A stretch of 64,000 nt of DNA from Palsa-506 sp963755815 (GTDB lineage: Bacteria > Actinomycetota > Actinomycetes > Streptosporangiales > Streptosporangiaceae): NCBI GenBank assembly GCA_963755815.1, contig CAVWLF010000005.1, forward strand, positions 682,001 to 746,000, in the 5' to 3' direction. Below the pieces are notes generated by a model, which saw only the letters and a list, made by a program, of their open reading frames with translations, made no database searches and was not told the origin of the DNA. Positions 9,125 to 17,148 of this stretch are shown here, one piece after another (the first letter of the stretch is position 1; every line of letters starts with the position of its first letter). A program made the translations under genes and the position numbers.

Positions 9125-9604
9125 TCAGCGCAGCACGAGCGCGGTGGCGATGGCCGCGATACCTTCGCCGCGGCCGGTGAGGCCCAGCCCGTCCGTGGTC
9201 GTTCCGGACAGGCTAACCGGCGCGCCGCCGAGCGCAGCGGACAGAACCTTTTCCGCTTCATCCCGGCGGGTGGCAATCCTGGGACTGTTCCCGATGACCT
9301 GAATGGCCACGTTGCCCACGGTGCAGCCCGCGGCGGCCAGCAGCCGGGCGGTCTCGGCCAGCAACGCGGTACCACTGGCACCCTTCCAGCGCGGCCGGGC
9401 CGTGCCGAACTGGGCACCAAGATCTCCGAGGCCGGCCGCCGACAGCAGCGCGTCGCACGCGGCATGGGCGGCGACATCTCCGTCCGAGTGGCCGGCCAGC
9501 CCTCGCTCACCCGGCCAGAGCAGGCCAGCCAGGTACAGCCCGATACCGTCACCGAACGGGTGCACGTCAGCGCCGATGCCTACCCGCGGCAGCGGGACCG
9601 GCAT
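9125..9604 (-). CDS. ispF: 2-C-methyl-D-erythritol 2,4-cyclodiphosphate synthase IspF
   Basis: About 159 residues. It converts CDP-methylerythritol phosphate to the cyclic diphosphate in the MEP isoprenoid pathway. The metal-binding GIGADVHPF at the N-terminus, GHSDGDVAAHAACDALL and the C-terminal TTTDGLGLTGRGEGIAA motif are all present. The ATG at 9604 directly before PLPRVGIG is chosen; a longer start at 9661 would add 19 residues not seen in the family. The usual upstream partner ispD is absent; only 98 bases separate this gene from carD. Confidence 0.92.
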   Translation of the reverse strand: MPVPLPRVGIGADVHPFGDGIGLYLAGLLWPGERGLAGHSDGDVAAHAACDALLSAAGLGDLGAQFGTARPRWKGASGTALLAETARLLAAAGCTVGNVAIQVIGNSPRIATRRDEAEKVLSAALGGAPVSLSGTTTDGLGLTGRGEGIAAIATALVLR

Positions 9605-9702
9605 CACCGGCCCGGAACGCATGGCAGCAGCACTACGCCCGGCCTGTTCCTGCGCCGGCACGCCACCTCATCAGGCCCGCGAGCTGCGAGTCCGGGTGAA
9701 CC

Positions 9703-10185
9703 TCAGGACGCGAGTATCTCGTCGAGAAGCGCCTCGGCCTTGTCCTCATTCGTCTTCTCCGCCAGGGCCAGCTCACTGACCAGGATCTGCCTGGCCTTCG
9801 CGAGCATGCGCTTCTCCCCGGCCGAGAGCCCGCGCTCCCTGTCCCTGCGCCACAGGTCACGGACGACCTCGGCCACCTTATTCACGTCGCCAGAAGCGAG
9901 CTTCTCCAGATTGGCCTTGTACCGCCGGGACCAGTTAGTCGGCTCCTCGGTGTACGGGGCGCGCAGCACCTCGAACACCTTCTCCAGCCCTTCCTGCCCG
10001 ACCACATCCCGGACGCCCACCAGCTCGGCATTGTCCGCGGGAACGCGCACCGTCAGGTCGCCCTTGTCGACCTTAAGCACGAGGTAAGATCTTTCCTCAC
10101 CCTTGATCGAACGGGTCTCGATCTCTTCGATCCGAGCAGCCCCATGGTGGGGGTAGACGACAGTGTCGCCGACCTTGAAAGACAT
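9703..10185 (-). CDS. carD: CarD-family RNA polymerase-binding transcription regulator
   Basis: 160 residues, the normal size for actinobacterial CarD. The N-terminal RNA-polymerase-interaction domain (MSFKVGDTVVYPHHGAARI, about 1-60) binds the beta subunit. The C-terminal helical domain (about 75-160) contains the conserved NWSRRYKANLEKL region, whose Trp wedges into the upstream edge of the promoter bubble. CarD stabilises open complexes at rRNA and other promoters and is essential in mycobacteria. The ribosome site GGAAGGGG precedes the ATG by about 10 bases. It is the first gene of the leftward block. Confidence 0.95.
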   Translation of the reverse strand: MSFKVGDTVVYPHHGAARIEEIETRSIKGEERSYLVLKVDKGDLTVRVPADNAELVGVRDVVGQEGLEKVFEVLRAPYTEEPTNWSRRYKANLEKLASGDVNKVAEVVRDLWRRDRERGLSAGEKRMLAKARQILVSELALAEKTNEDKAEALLDEILAS

Positions 10186-10527
10186 GTGGCATGTACCCCT
10201 TCCGCTGTAGCCATGTTACCACGCCGAACAGGGGCGATTAGCCGTCGTTTGCGGCATACTCGCAGGTCAGTGACGCAATTCAAGAGGTTCAAATTGATCA
10301 GGAGCGGGCGGCGTCCGGACTGGTGCTAGCGATCACCCGGCGGCGGGCCCGGCGCGGTGGCGAGGGCCGGCCGGCGGCGGCGGGTGGCCGGGCGGTATCC
10401 GCCCCGCCGCTCCCCGGGTGCCGGGCGGCTCCGCAGCCCTCATCCGGGCCCGGTTGCGGGGTAACGCGATGGCCCCGGGGGCCGCATACTGGAGAGTGAC
10501 GTGGCCGGTCATGCCGGAGAGGTGCGC
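10186..10527 (+). other. Intergenic region carD / membrane protein gene
   Basis: A gap of about 340 bases between divergent genes. It should contain the carD promoter (an AT-richer stretch lies at 10240-10300) and that of the rightward gene. The second half (10325-10490) is almost pure GC with no ORF that looks coding. I see no RNA gene or clear operator here. Confidence 0.4.
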
Positions 10528-11289
10528 GTGAACGTTGGCGGTGAACCAGACCGGGATGACTTCGGCCTCCCCCCGGTTGACATCGAGATTCCCGACGATG
10601 CCCGGGAACTCGATCGTGACGTGCAGGCATACCGTCGCGAGCTGCGCGCATTGCGGCGGCAGGTGCGCATCGGGCGGTTGCAGGGGCCGCTGACGCGTGA
10701 CGGCCTGGTGCTGCCATTGCTGGCTGGCTGTCTCGCCATAGTCCTGATCTCCGGCGTGCTGCTCACGGTATTCTCCGCCGGCCAGGGCCGCGCCCCGCGA
10801 CTGCCATCAGCGTCTTCGGGGCGGCCGACGCACGCTTCGATCGGCCCGGCACCGGGCCGGAGCCCCGCGCCGACCGGGCTGCCCGCCGGGAAGGTAGTCA
10901 TTGCCGGCCGGCCCGTCGAACTCACGTCGCTGACCTCCTCGGTGCTGGCCCTGGTGCCGGCCGGCTGCCAGTGCGTCGCCGAACTACGGCAGCTCAGGCG
11001 CCGGGTCGGGGCCGCGACTGGCGTCCGGCTGTACCTGGTCGGCGAGACCGCGGACATGCGGCAGGTTCGCCACCTGGCCGACGGCGCCCGGATCCCCCGT
11101 GCGCGCGTGGCTGACGACACCGGCCTGGTGCTCACCAGGGCCTACAACCCGAGCGGGCTTACCGCCTCTCGGCACGGGCTTACCGCTGTCCTGGTGGCGG
11201 CCGACGGCACCCCCACCGTGCGTGTTATCGGGCCAGGATCGCCGCTGGCGGCGGGCCAGCTTAGTTCGCTCGCCCCGGCCAGCCCGTAA
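10528..11289 (+). CDS. Single-pass membrane protein of unknown function
   Basis: 253 residues from the GTG at 10528, chosen because GGAGAGG sits six bases upstream (an upstream GTG at 10501 lacks this). The acidic cytoplasmic N-terminus (DFGLPPVDIEIPDDAREL) is followed by a basic heptad-like segment (YRRELRALRRQVRIGRL), one hydrophobic helix (about 64-86), a Pro/Ser-rich linker and an extracytoplasmic domain of about 130 residues. That domain contains PAGCQCVAELRQLRRR and a Val/Leu-rich beta pattern reminiscent of a thioredoxin-like fold, but with CQC rather than CxxC. No family is recognised with certainty. It is probably cotranscribed with the lipoprotein gene 100 bases downstream. Confidence 0.7.
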   Translation: MNVGGEPDRDDFGLPPVDIEIPDDARELDRDVQAYRRELRALRRQVRIGRLQGPLTRDGLVLPLLAGCLAIVLISGVLLTVFSAGQGRAPRLPSASSGRPTHASIGPAPGRSPAPTGLPAGKVVIAGRPVELTSLTSSVLALVPAGCQCVAELRQLRRRVGAATGVRLYLVGETADMRQVRHLADGARIPRARVADDTGLVLTRAYNPSGLTASRHGLTAVLVAADGTPTVRVIGPGSPLAAGQLSSLAPASP

Positions 11290-11390
11290 CCCGCCGGGCC
11301 GGACCGGGCCGGTGCCGGCCCGGATCAAGGTGGCGACTACGCTTTGCGGCGTCGCAGTGCCTCACATCACGCTGACGAGGAGAGCACGTC

Positions 11391-12008
11391 GTGATCCGGA
11401 GCAGCCACGGAACTGGCCGGCGGGCAATGCTGCCGCGCCGCCTGCTTATCGCGGCCGTCGCCGCGCTGATTCCCGCGCTCGCCGGATGCGAGGCAGGCAC
11501 CAACGCGCCGACGCAGCAATGGCATCCGCCGACCGAGGGCACGGGCCTGGTGCAGCACGGAATCGACATCAGGGACATGTTCGTACTCGGGGCGCCGACC
11601 AACTCGTCGCTCGCGGCCGGGCAGTCCGCTGGCCTGTTCTTCGCCCTTTACAACAACGGGGCACCCGACCGGCTGCTGAGCATCACGGCTCCGGGCACGG
11701 CGGAGTCGGTGCACCTGCCGGGCGGCTCGGTCCGGGTCGGGAAGTACCAGGAGATCCTGCTGACCGGCCCGCAGCCCAAGGCGGTGCTGGTCAACCTGAC
11801 GCGGGAGCTGGCGGGCGGCACTGACATCCGCGTGGTGATGAACTTCCAGAATGCGGGCCGCATCCCGGTCAGCGTTCCGGTGCTGCCGCAGGCGCAGTAC
11901 TACACGACGTACTCGCCGGCGCCCTCTCCCAGTCCCACGCCCACGGCCTCGCCGACCGGCAGTCCCGGCGCCACCCCCACGCCCACGCCCAGTCCGAGCG
12001 CCTCCTGA
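11391..12008 (+). CDS. Lipoprotein, PCu(A)C / LpqE-like
   Basis: 205 residues starting at GTG with GAGGAGA seven bases upstream. The signal sequence MLPRRLLIAAVAALIPALAG ends in a lipobox (L-A-G-C), so the mature protein is lipid-anchored outside the membrane. The mature domain (GIDIRDMFVLG...AGLFFALYNNGAPDRLLSI...GGTDIRVVMNFQNAG) follows the beta-sandwich pattern of PCu(A)C/LpqE-like actinobacterial lipoproteins, but the Met/His copper ligands typical of true PCu(A)C are not evident. The C-terminus is a Pro/Ser/Thr tail (SPTPTASPTGSPGATPTPTP) like a cell-wall spacer. It is convergent with the next gene, with a 37-base gap. Confidence 0.75.
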   Translation: MIRSSHGTGRRAMLPRRLLIAAVAALIPALAGCEAGTNAPTQQWHPPTEGTGLVQHGIDIRDMFVLGAPTNSSLAAGQSAGLFFALYNNGAPDRLLSITAPGTAESVHLPGGSVRVGKYQEILLTGPQPKAVLVNLTRELAGGTDIRVVMNFQNAGRIPVSVPVLPQAQYYTTYSPAPSPSPTPTASPTGSPGATPTPTPSPSAS

Positions 12009-12045
12009 CGGACACGCCCGGGTCGAGTTCGCCCCCGCCCGGCCG

Positions 12046-13131
12046 CTAGCCGTCCTCATCCCCCGGGACGTTTGCCCCCTCGGCATGCTGCTCGGGCACG
12101 CCCTTGATCGCGATCGCCGCGTGGGACTCGAGCGCCGCGTCGAAAAGCTCGGCCACCGACTTCCGGATCTCCTCGCGCAGAGCCGCCTTGTCGTGGCATA
12201 GGTTCTCGATGTTCCGCTGATAAAGAACGAACCTCATCCCGAAGGGGACTCGCGAGCGTGCCCCCGCAGCGAAGTCCCCGCCTAGCCCGCCAAACAAATT
12301 GCCCGAGTCGCCGCCCCCAGTGCTAGGCCCTTCCAGATGCCACCGGCGATCCGGATCTACACCCCGCTCGATCTGCGGCTTGTCCGGCAGCAACACCACG
12401 TCCGCAAGGGCGCCGGAGGAACTGCCCGTCTCGGAGTCATGGATCCTGATCTCTGCTTCAGCCTGCGCCTGGAAGGCAGCACCCGCCATCCGGTACGGCA
12501 CCACCCAGGTGCCCAAACCGGAGGTCAGCGCCGCCGCAGCGGCGAAGTCGGGCCGCCCCGCCTCCGGGTTGCCCGGGTCGAGCCAGACCATGACCTGGCC
12601 GCGTAGCGCCCGCCCGGGAGCGAACCGGCTGGCCACTTCCAGAAGGTCATCGAGGCGTTCGCCTGCCTCCTCGAATCGACCCTGGCGGTACAGCGCGACC
12701 GCCAGGCGCCACAGCGCCTGGGCCGACGCCGGATCAGCGTCGGCCGCAGCCTGGGCGGCCCTCCGTGCATCCTCAAAATGCCCAAGCCACCACAGCGCCT
12801 CCGAGGCGAGCACGAGCGACGCGATCCGGACCGCGGGCACCGGATCCCTCAGGTGGCGATGGGCGACCCACAGGGCCCCAAGCGGATGATCAGGGCAACT
12901 GCGGGTGTGTTCCCGCAGCGTCCGCAGAGCATCCTGCGCCGATTCCCGGCCCTCATGGCGGTGTTCGGCGGGAACCAGGTTGAGCCACCGTGCCGCGGCG
13001 TCGCTCAGTGGCTTGCTTAGTTCGAAGTCGGGCGCTTTGGCGTTTGCCGCATAGCCGGGGCCGGAGTGATGGGAGGGCCGGGGCGCTGGAATAACGGAGG
13101 ATGTCACATCATCTCCGGGCATTGGGCACAT
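12046..13131 (-). CDS. TPR-containing hypothetical protein
   Basis: 361 residues with no signal or membrane segment. A helical repeat region at about 85-200 contains tetratricopeptide-like units (WWLGHFEDARRAAQAAADADPASAQALWRLAVALYRQGRFEEAGERL is the clearest, two helices per unit). The C-terminal 150 residues (SRVPFGMRFVLYQRNIENLCHDKAALREEIRKSVAEL) are not recognised. TPR units suggest a protein-interaction role. A Gly/Ser patch near 278-296 looks like a loop. It is followed by the regX3 gene on the same strand upstream by 139 bases. No function is assigned. Confidence 0.65.
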   Translation of the reverse strand: MCPMPGDDVTSSVIPAPRPSHHSGPGYAANAKAPDFELSKPLSDAAARWLNLVPAEHRHEGRESAQDALRTLREHTRSCPDHPLGALWVAHRHLRDPVPAVRIASLVLASEALWWLGHFEDARRAAQAAADADPASAQALWRLAVALYRQGRFEEAGERLDDLLEVASRFAPGRALRGQVMVWLDPGNPEAGRPDFAAAAALTSGLGTWVVPYRMAGAAFQAQAEAEIRIHDSETGSSSGALADVVLLPDKPQIERGVDPDRRWHLEGPSTGGGDSGNLFGGLGGDFAAGARSRVPFGMRFVLYQRNIENLCHDKAALREEIRKSVAELFDAALESHAAIAIKGVPEQHAEGANVPGDEDG

Positions 13132-13270
13132 GATCGTTACCTCGCCTCGCCGCGCCCGCCCGCCCGAGAGCGGCAGGATGTCCGTCTACAGTAGTGGGCC
13201 GATGCGATGGCCCTCCCGGCGCTACGCCCACGCCCGTCCGAGCGACTCCTGACGCGGCTGGAGGGACTCG

Positions 13271-13957
13271 TCAGCCGACCGGCTCGAACTTGTACCCGAG
13301 TCCGCGGACGGTGACGATGTGCCCCGGGTTGCCCGGATCGGCCTCGACCTTCGCGCGCAGCCGCTTGACGTGGACATCAAGCGTCTTGGTGTCCCCGACG
13401 TAGTCCGCGCCCCAGACCCGGTCGATCAGCTGCATCCGGGTCAGCACCCGCCCTGCGTTGCGCAGCAGCACCTCAAGTAGCTCGAACTCCTTCAGCGGCA
13501 GCTGGACCTGGCTGCCGCGGACCGTCACCACGTGCCGCTCGACGTCCATCCGCACCGGACCCGATTCCATGATCGAGGTGACCGGCTCGTCGGTCTCGCC
13601 TCGGCGCCGGAGCACGGCCCGCATCCGGGCGACAAGCTCCCGTGATGAGAACGGCTTGGTCACATAGTCATCCGCGCCGAGTTCGAGGCCGACCACCTTG
13701 TCGATCTCGCTGTCCTTGGCGGTCAGCATGATCACCGGGACATTCGACCGCTCGCGCAGCGTCCGGCAGACCTCGCTGCCCGGCAGGCCCGGGAGCATCA
13801 GGTCAAGCAGCACCAGATCGGCGCCGGTCCGGTCAAAGGTCTCGATCGCGTCGGGGCCGGTCGGGCAGACCGCGACCTCGAATCCCTCCTTGCGCAGCAT
13901 GTAGGAAAGCGCGTCGCTGAACGATTCCTCATCCTCAACCACGAGCACCCGTGTCAC
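13271..13957 (-). CDS. regX3: OmpR-family response regulator, RegX3/PhoP-like
   Basis: 228 residues. Receiver domain with acidic pocket (VVEDEES), phosphoacceptor Asp52 in LLDLMLPG and the conserved Lys101 in YVTKPFS. The C-terminal winged-helix DNA-binding domain (about 130-228) contains LPLKEFELLEVLLRNAGRVLTR and the recognition region TLDVHVKRLRAKVE. By homology and gene order it is the phosphate-starvation regulator RegX3 (mycobacteria) / PhoP (streptomycetes). Its start overlaps the sensor stop by four bases (ATGA), so kinase and regulator are translationally coupled. The phoU gene that commonly neighbours this pair is not in the window. Confidence 0.93.
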   Translation of the reverse strand: MTRVLVVEDEESFSDALSYMLRKEGFEVAVCPTGPDAIETFDRTGADLVLLDLMLPGLPGSEVCRTLRERSNVPVIMLTAKDSEIDKVVGLELGADDYVTKPFSSRELVARMRAVLRRRGETDEPVTSIMESGPVRMDVERHVVTVRGSQVQLPLKEFELLEVLLRNAGRVLTRMQLIDRVWGADYVGDTKTLDVHVKRLRAKVEADPGNPGHIVTVRGLGYKFEPVG

Positions 13958-15096
13958 GAGACAGCCTCCCTGGCAGATTGCGTGATCGCGTGGACTGGAC
14001 CGCCGCTGAAATCGGGTGCATCCGGGCGGACCGGCAGCCTGAGGGTGAAGGTCGATCCGGCGCCTTCCTTGCTCCAGACCGTGACCTGGCCGCCGTGCGC
14101 GGCGGTGACGTGCTTGACGATAGCCAGCCCGAGGCCGGTCCCGCCGGTAGCCCGGGACCGGGCCGGATCGACCCGGTAGAACCGCTCGAAGATCCGCTCC
14201 AGGTCACGCTCCGGTATGCCGATGCCCTGATCGGCCACGCTGAGCTCGACCGAATCATCGCTGGACTGGCGGGTAGAGACGACCACCCGGGTCTTCTCCG
14301 GGCTGTAGGCGACTGCGTTCTCCAGCAGGTTGCGGAGCGCGGTGACCAGCAGGTCCTCGTCGCCGAGCACCGACAGGCCGTGCGGGCCGCTGGCCGCGAG
14401 CTCGATTCCCCGGGCGGCCGCCTTCATCCGGCACCGGTCCAGCGCCTCGGCGACCACGACATCCAGGTTGACCGCTATCGGGTCGGGGACCGGCTCGGCG
14501 GCCTGGATCCTGGACAGCGTGATCATGTCCTGGACCAGGTTGGTCAGCCGGGATGCCTCCTGGCGCATCCGGCCGGCGAAGCGGCGGACCGCCTCCGGGT
14601 CATCGGCTGCGTCCTCGACGGTTTCCGCGAGCAGCGCCAGCGCGCCCACCGGGGTCTTGAGCTCGTGGCTGGTGTTGGCCACGAAGTCCCGGCGGACTTC
14701 CTCGACCCGCCTGCTCTCCGTCTGGTCCTCGGCCAGCAGCAGCACCAGGCCGCCATCGCCGACAGCGGCGCCCAGCGGCGCCACCCGGACCGCGAAGCTC
14801 GTGGTCCGGCCGTTGAAGCTGCTGGTCGATACCTCGATCTCGCCCTCGCGGATCTCACCGTTCCTGCGGACCTGGCGAACCAGCGCGAGCAGTTCACCCA
14901 CGATCAGGTCATCGCCCTTGACCAGCCCGAACGCACGGGCCGCTGAACTTGTCAGCAGCACCCGGTCGTCGCTGTCGAGAACAACGGAAGCAGAGGAGAG
15001 AACGGAGAGAACGGAGGCAATGCCAGCCGGCAACCTGGCCGGCTGGGTGCGCACGCCGGGACCGGCGTGCGCCCTGGGCGCCGCCTGCATCTTCAT
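13954..15096 (-). CDS. senX3: Sensor histidine kinase, SenX3/PhoR-like, without visible membrane helices
   Basis: About 380 residues from the ATG at 15096. A PAS-like segment (VVLDSDDRVLLTSSAARAFGL, about 30-150) is followed by the HisKA dimerisation helix with the phospho-His in VANTSHELKTPVGALALL. The ATPase domain shows its N-box (LRNLLENAVAYS), G1 (DQGIGIP), F-box (FERFYR) and G2 (GTGLGLAIVKH). SenX3 and PhoR normally carry two N-terminal membrane helices; upstream of PAS only polar, Arg/Cys-rich residues are seen in this frame up to 15309, and the other minus frames show no clear helix pair. The kinase may therefore be soluble, or the true N-terminus may be damaged. Confidence 0.88.
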   Translation of the reverse strand: MKMQAAPRAHAGPGVRTQPARLPAGIASVLSVLSSASVVLDSDDRVLLTSSAARAFGLVKGDDLIVGELLALVRQVRRNGEIREGEIEVSTSSFNGRTTSFAVRVAPLGAAVGDGGLVLLLAEDQTESRRVEEVRRDFVANTSHELKTPVGALALLAETVEDAADDPEAVRRFAGRMRQEASRLTNLVQDMITLSRIQAAEPVPDPIAVNLDVVVAEALDRCRMKAAARGIELAASGPHGLSVLGDEDLLVTALRNLLENAVAYSPEKTRVVVSTRQSSDDSVELSVADQGIGIPERDLERIFERFYRVDPARSRATGGTGLGLAIVKHVTAAHGGQVTVWSKEGAGSTFTLRLPVRPDAPDFSGGPVHAITQSAREAVS

Positions 15097-15375
15097 GCCG
15101 CAGCGGCTCCCGTCGCGAGGCGGAGGACCATCAGCCCGCAGGGCATAGCGCACCGGCGGGCAGTGACGATGACACCTGCCCGCGCACCAGCGTTCACCCC
15201 CACACTCACACTCAGATGGTACGCGGAAGGCACGGCCTGGCGCATCGGCCCGGGCCCGCGACATGCGGTTATTCGCAAGACATTCATATTGCGGACAACA
15301 GCGGTACATATCAGCTCTTTGCGCAGGTCACCCCAGTCAGGGCCCCGGATTCGCGGATCGCGCTAACGGCCGCCG
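15097..15375 (-). other. Gap between senX3 and gpm
   Basis: About 280 bases. An AT-richer segment around 15270-15310 probably holds the senX3 promoter. The reading frame of senX3 is open up to 15309, but that stretch is rich in Cys and Arg and unlike SenX3 N-termini. No other gene is visible. Confidence 0.35.
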
Positions 15376-16119
15376 CTATCGGCCCTGGCTCGCCACCGCC
15401 GCCGCGGCGACGGCCGCTGCCTCCGGGTCAAGGTACCTGCCCCCGGTTACGGTAGGCCGGAACGCGGCGTCCAGTTCGTAGACGAGCGGGATGCCGGTCG
15501 GGATGTTGAGGCCGGAAATATCCGCGGCTGAGATGCCGTCCAGGTGCTTGACGAGCGCGCGGATCGAGTTGCCGTGAGCCACGACCAGGACCGTCCGCCC
15601 CGCCGCGAGATCGCCGATGATCGCGTCGTACCAGTACGGCAGCATCCGCCGCACCACGTCGCTGAGGCATTCGGCGCGCGGGCTGAGCTCGTCCGGCAGC
15701 AGCGCATACCGCGGATCGGCCAGCTGCGGCAGCATGTCGTCATCGGCCAGCGGCGGCGGCGGGACGTCATACGAACGGCGCCACAGCATGAACTGCTCCT
15801 CGCCGTACTCCTGCCTCGTCTGCGCTTTGTCCTTCCCCTGCAGCGCGCCGTAGTGCCGCTCGTTCAGCCGCCACGACCGCCGGACCGGCAGCCACAGCAG
15901 GCCGGCTGCCTCCAGCGCGATGTTGGCGGTCTGGATCGCCCGCGTCAGCACCGAAGTGTGCACGATGTCGGGCTGCAGCCCGGCGTCGCGGAGCAGCCTT
16001 CCCCCGGCCGCGGCCTCGCGGGCCCCCGTCTCTGACAGCCCCACATCCACCCAGCCGGTGAATAGCCCCTCGGCATTCCACGCGCTCTCTCCGTGCCGGA
16101 GCAAAATCACCGTCCCCAT
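15376..16119 (-). CDS. gpmA: 2,3-bisphosphoglycerate-dependent phosphoglycerate mutase
   Basis: 247 residues from the ATG directly before GTVILLRHGES. It interconverts 3- and 2-phosphoglycerate in glycolysis through a phospho-His intermediate. The catalytic LLRHGESAWN at the N-terminus, the FTGWVDVGLSETG substrate motif, RRSWRLNERHYGALQGKDK and the second catalytic His in VVAHGNSIRALVKHL are all present. The C-terminal tail is Ala-rich. The gene sits between senX3 and ybjN as in streptomycetes and mycobacteria. Confidence 0.94.
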   Translation of the reverse strand: MGTVILLRHGESAWNAEGLFTGWVDVGLSETGAREAAAGGRLLRDAGLQPDIVHTSVLTRAIQTANIALEAAGLLWLPVRRSWRLNERHYGALQGKDKAQTRQEYGEEQFMLWRRSYDVPPPPLADDDMLPQLADPRYALLPDELSPRAECLSDVVRRMLPYWYDAIIGDLAAGRTVLVVAHGNSIRALVKHLDGISAADISGLNIPTGIPLVYELDAAFRPTVTGGRYLDPEAAAVAAAAVASQGR

Positions 16120-16151
16120 GCCGGAAAGCCTAGCGGCCACCGGCTGGCGGA

Positions 16152-16262
16152 CTCGCGGGGCTCCGGGCTCCGGGCTCCGGGCTCGCGGCTCGCCGGGCTC
16201 CGGGCCCGCCGGCCGCGGCCCGCGGCCCGGCCGGCCGGTTCGGCCGGTTCGGCCGGGGCGCG
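16152..16262. repeat. Short GC-rich tandem repeats between gpm and ybjN
   Basis: Runs of GGGCTCC / GGGCTC units (about 16155-16200) pass into GGCCCGC and GGTTCGGCC units (about 16210-16255). The region lies in the 309-base gap between the divergent gpm and ybjN genes. It has no coding pattern. Low-complexity expansions of this kind are seen at several other gene borders in the window. Confidence 0.7.
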
Positions 16263-16305
16263 ACGGTCGCCGCTCCGCTCAGGGTGTATACCGGTCCCTG
16301 GACAT

Positions 16306-16332
16306 CGTCCCCCGCCTGAAGACGGGGGGACG
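16306..16332. other. Near-perfect hairpin, possible IS200/IS605-type end relic
   Basis: CGTCCCCCG (16306-16314) and CGGGGGGACG (16323-16332) pair around the loop CCTGAAGA, with one extra G. The hairpin lies between divergent genes, where a terminator has no obvious job. Its shape, CCCCCGCCTGAAG-(A)-CGGGGG, resembles the terminal hairpins of actinobacterial IS200/IS605 elements, but no tnpA or tnpB is nearby. A simple stem-loop of other origin is equally possible. Confidence 0.35.
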
Positions 16333-16428
16333 CCAGCTACTCACGTCCGGTCAGGGAGGCGAGCAGGTGCGGTTCGCGGTTCACGTGCGTGCGGCGTCCC
16401 CGCAGCATGGCCCCCGGCGCGGGCGTGC

Positions 16429-16968
16429 ATGAGCCGGCCCGGCTCGGCGGGTAGCACCGCTGACGACCCGGCCAGGGCGATCGAGTCGGCCCTGGCCAGC
16501 CTCGGGCTGTCGTTCGAGGCACCGCGGCCTGGCGCGTACCTGGTCCGGCTGGAAGGCCAGCACAAGCTGGCCACCATGACCTGGCTGATCGCCGGAGCGC
16601 ACAGCCTGCACGTGGAGGCGTTCTTCTGCCGGCAGCCCGACGAGAATCATGTGCGGTTCTACCGGTTCCTGCTTGAGCGCAGCGGGCGCATGTACGGCGT
16701 CCACTTTTCCCTCGATCCGGTCGGCGATGTGTACCTGGTGGGAAGGCTGCCGCTCGGCTGCATCACGCCGGACGAGATCGACCGGATCCTCGGCTGCGTG
16801 CTCAGCTACTCGGACGAGAACTTCGATGCCGCGCTCATGATCGGCTTCGCCTCCGCCATCCGCAAGGAGTGGGCGTGGCGGATCAAGCGGGGCGAGAGCG
16901 TGGCGAACCTGCGGGCCTTCGCCCGGCTCGCCGGCGAGGACACCAGCAAGCTAGGCCCCGGGACGTGA
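16429..16968 (+). CDS. YbjN domain-containing protein
   Basis: 179 residues. After a short variable N-terminus, the YbjN fold (a type III secretion chaperone-like alpha/beta fold) is recognisable in AIESALASLGLSFE, HSLHVEAFFCRQPDENH, FYRFLLERSGRMYGVHFSLDPVGDVYLVGRLPL and ITPDEIDRILGCVLSYSDENFDAALMIGF. The function is unsettled; family members are linked to stress and sensory regulation. The ATG at 16429 fits the family N-terminus; the frame is open far upstream but only with Arg/Pro-rich sequence. It is the usual partner of gpm. Mycothiol gene mshA, often next to it, is not seen here. Confidence 0.85.
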   Translation: MSRPGSAGSTADDPARAIESALASLGLSFEAPRPGAYLVRLEGQHKLATMTWLIAGAHSLHVEAFFCRQPDENHVRFYRFLLERSGRMYGVHFSLDPVGDVYLVGRLPLGCITPDEIDRILGCVLSYSDENFDAALMIGFASAIRKEWAWRIKRGESVANLRAFARLAGEDTSKLGPGT

Positions 16969-17148
16969 ACCGGCCGGGCATCGCCCCGGCCGCCTCAGGA
17001 CCCGACCGGGCCGGACATCGCCCCGGCCGCCTCAGGAGCTGACCGGGCCGGACATTCCCCAGCCGCCTCAGGGCTTGACCGGGCGGGATATGGCCCCGGC
17101 CGCTTCAGGACTTGACCAGGCGGGATATGGCCTCGGCCGCTTCATGTA
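16969..17148. repeat. Five 36-37-bp tandem copies of the csoR 3' end
   Basis: A unit of 36-37 bases recurs with starts near 16969, 17005, 17042, 17078 and 17115. The last copy is the real 3' end of csoR (minus strand, ...AISRLVKS stop). The next copy outward still reads AAGAISRPVKP-stop, and those further away are progressively degenerate. The array fills the whole gap between the ybjN and csoR stops. It looks like repeated local duplication of the end of csoR including its stop codon. Confidence 0.85.

Noticed and set aside
9056..10087. Plus-strand frame across ispF and carD (343 codons)
   Set aside because: Antisense to two recognised genes, no domain, no ribosome site; too short intergenic DNA to hide ispD.
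10280..10310. tRNA-like GGTTCAAATTG sequence
   Set aside because: No acceptor or anticodon stems can be formed around it.
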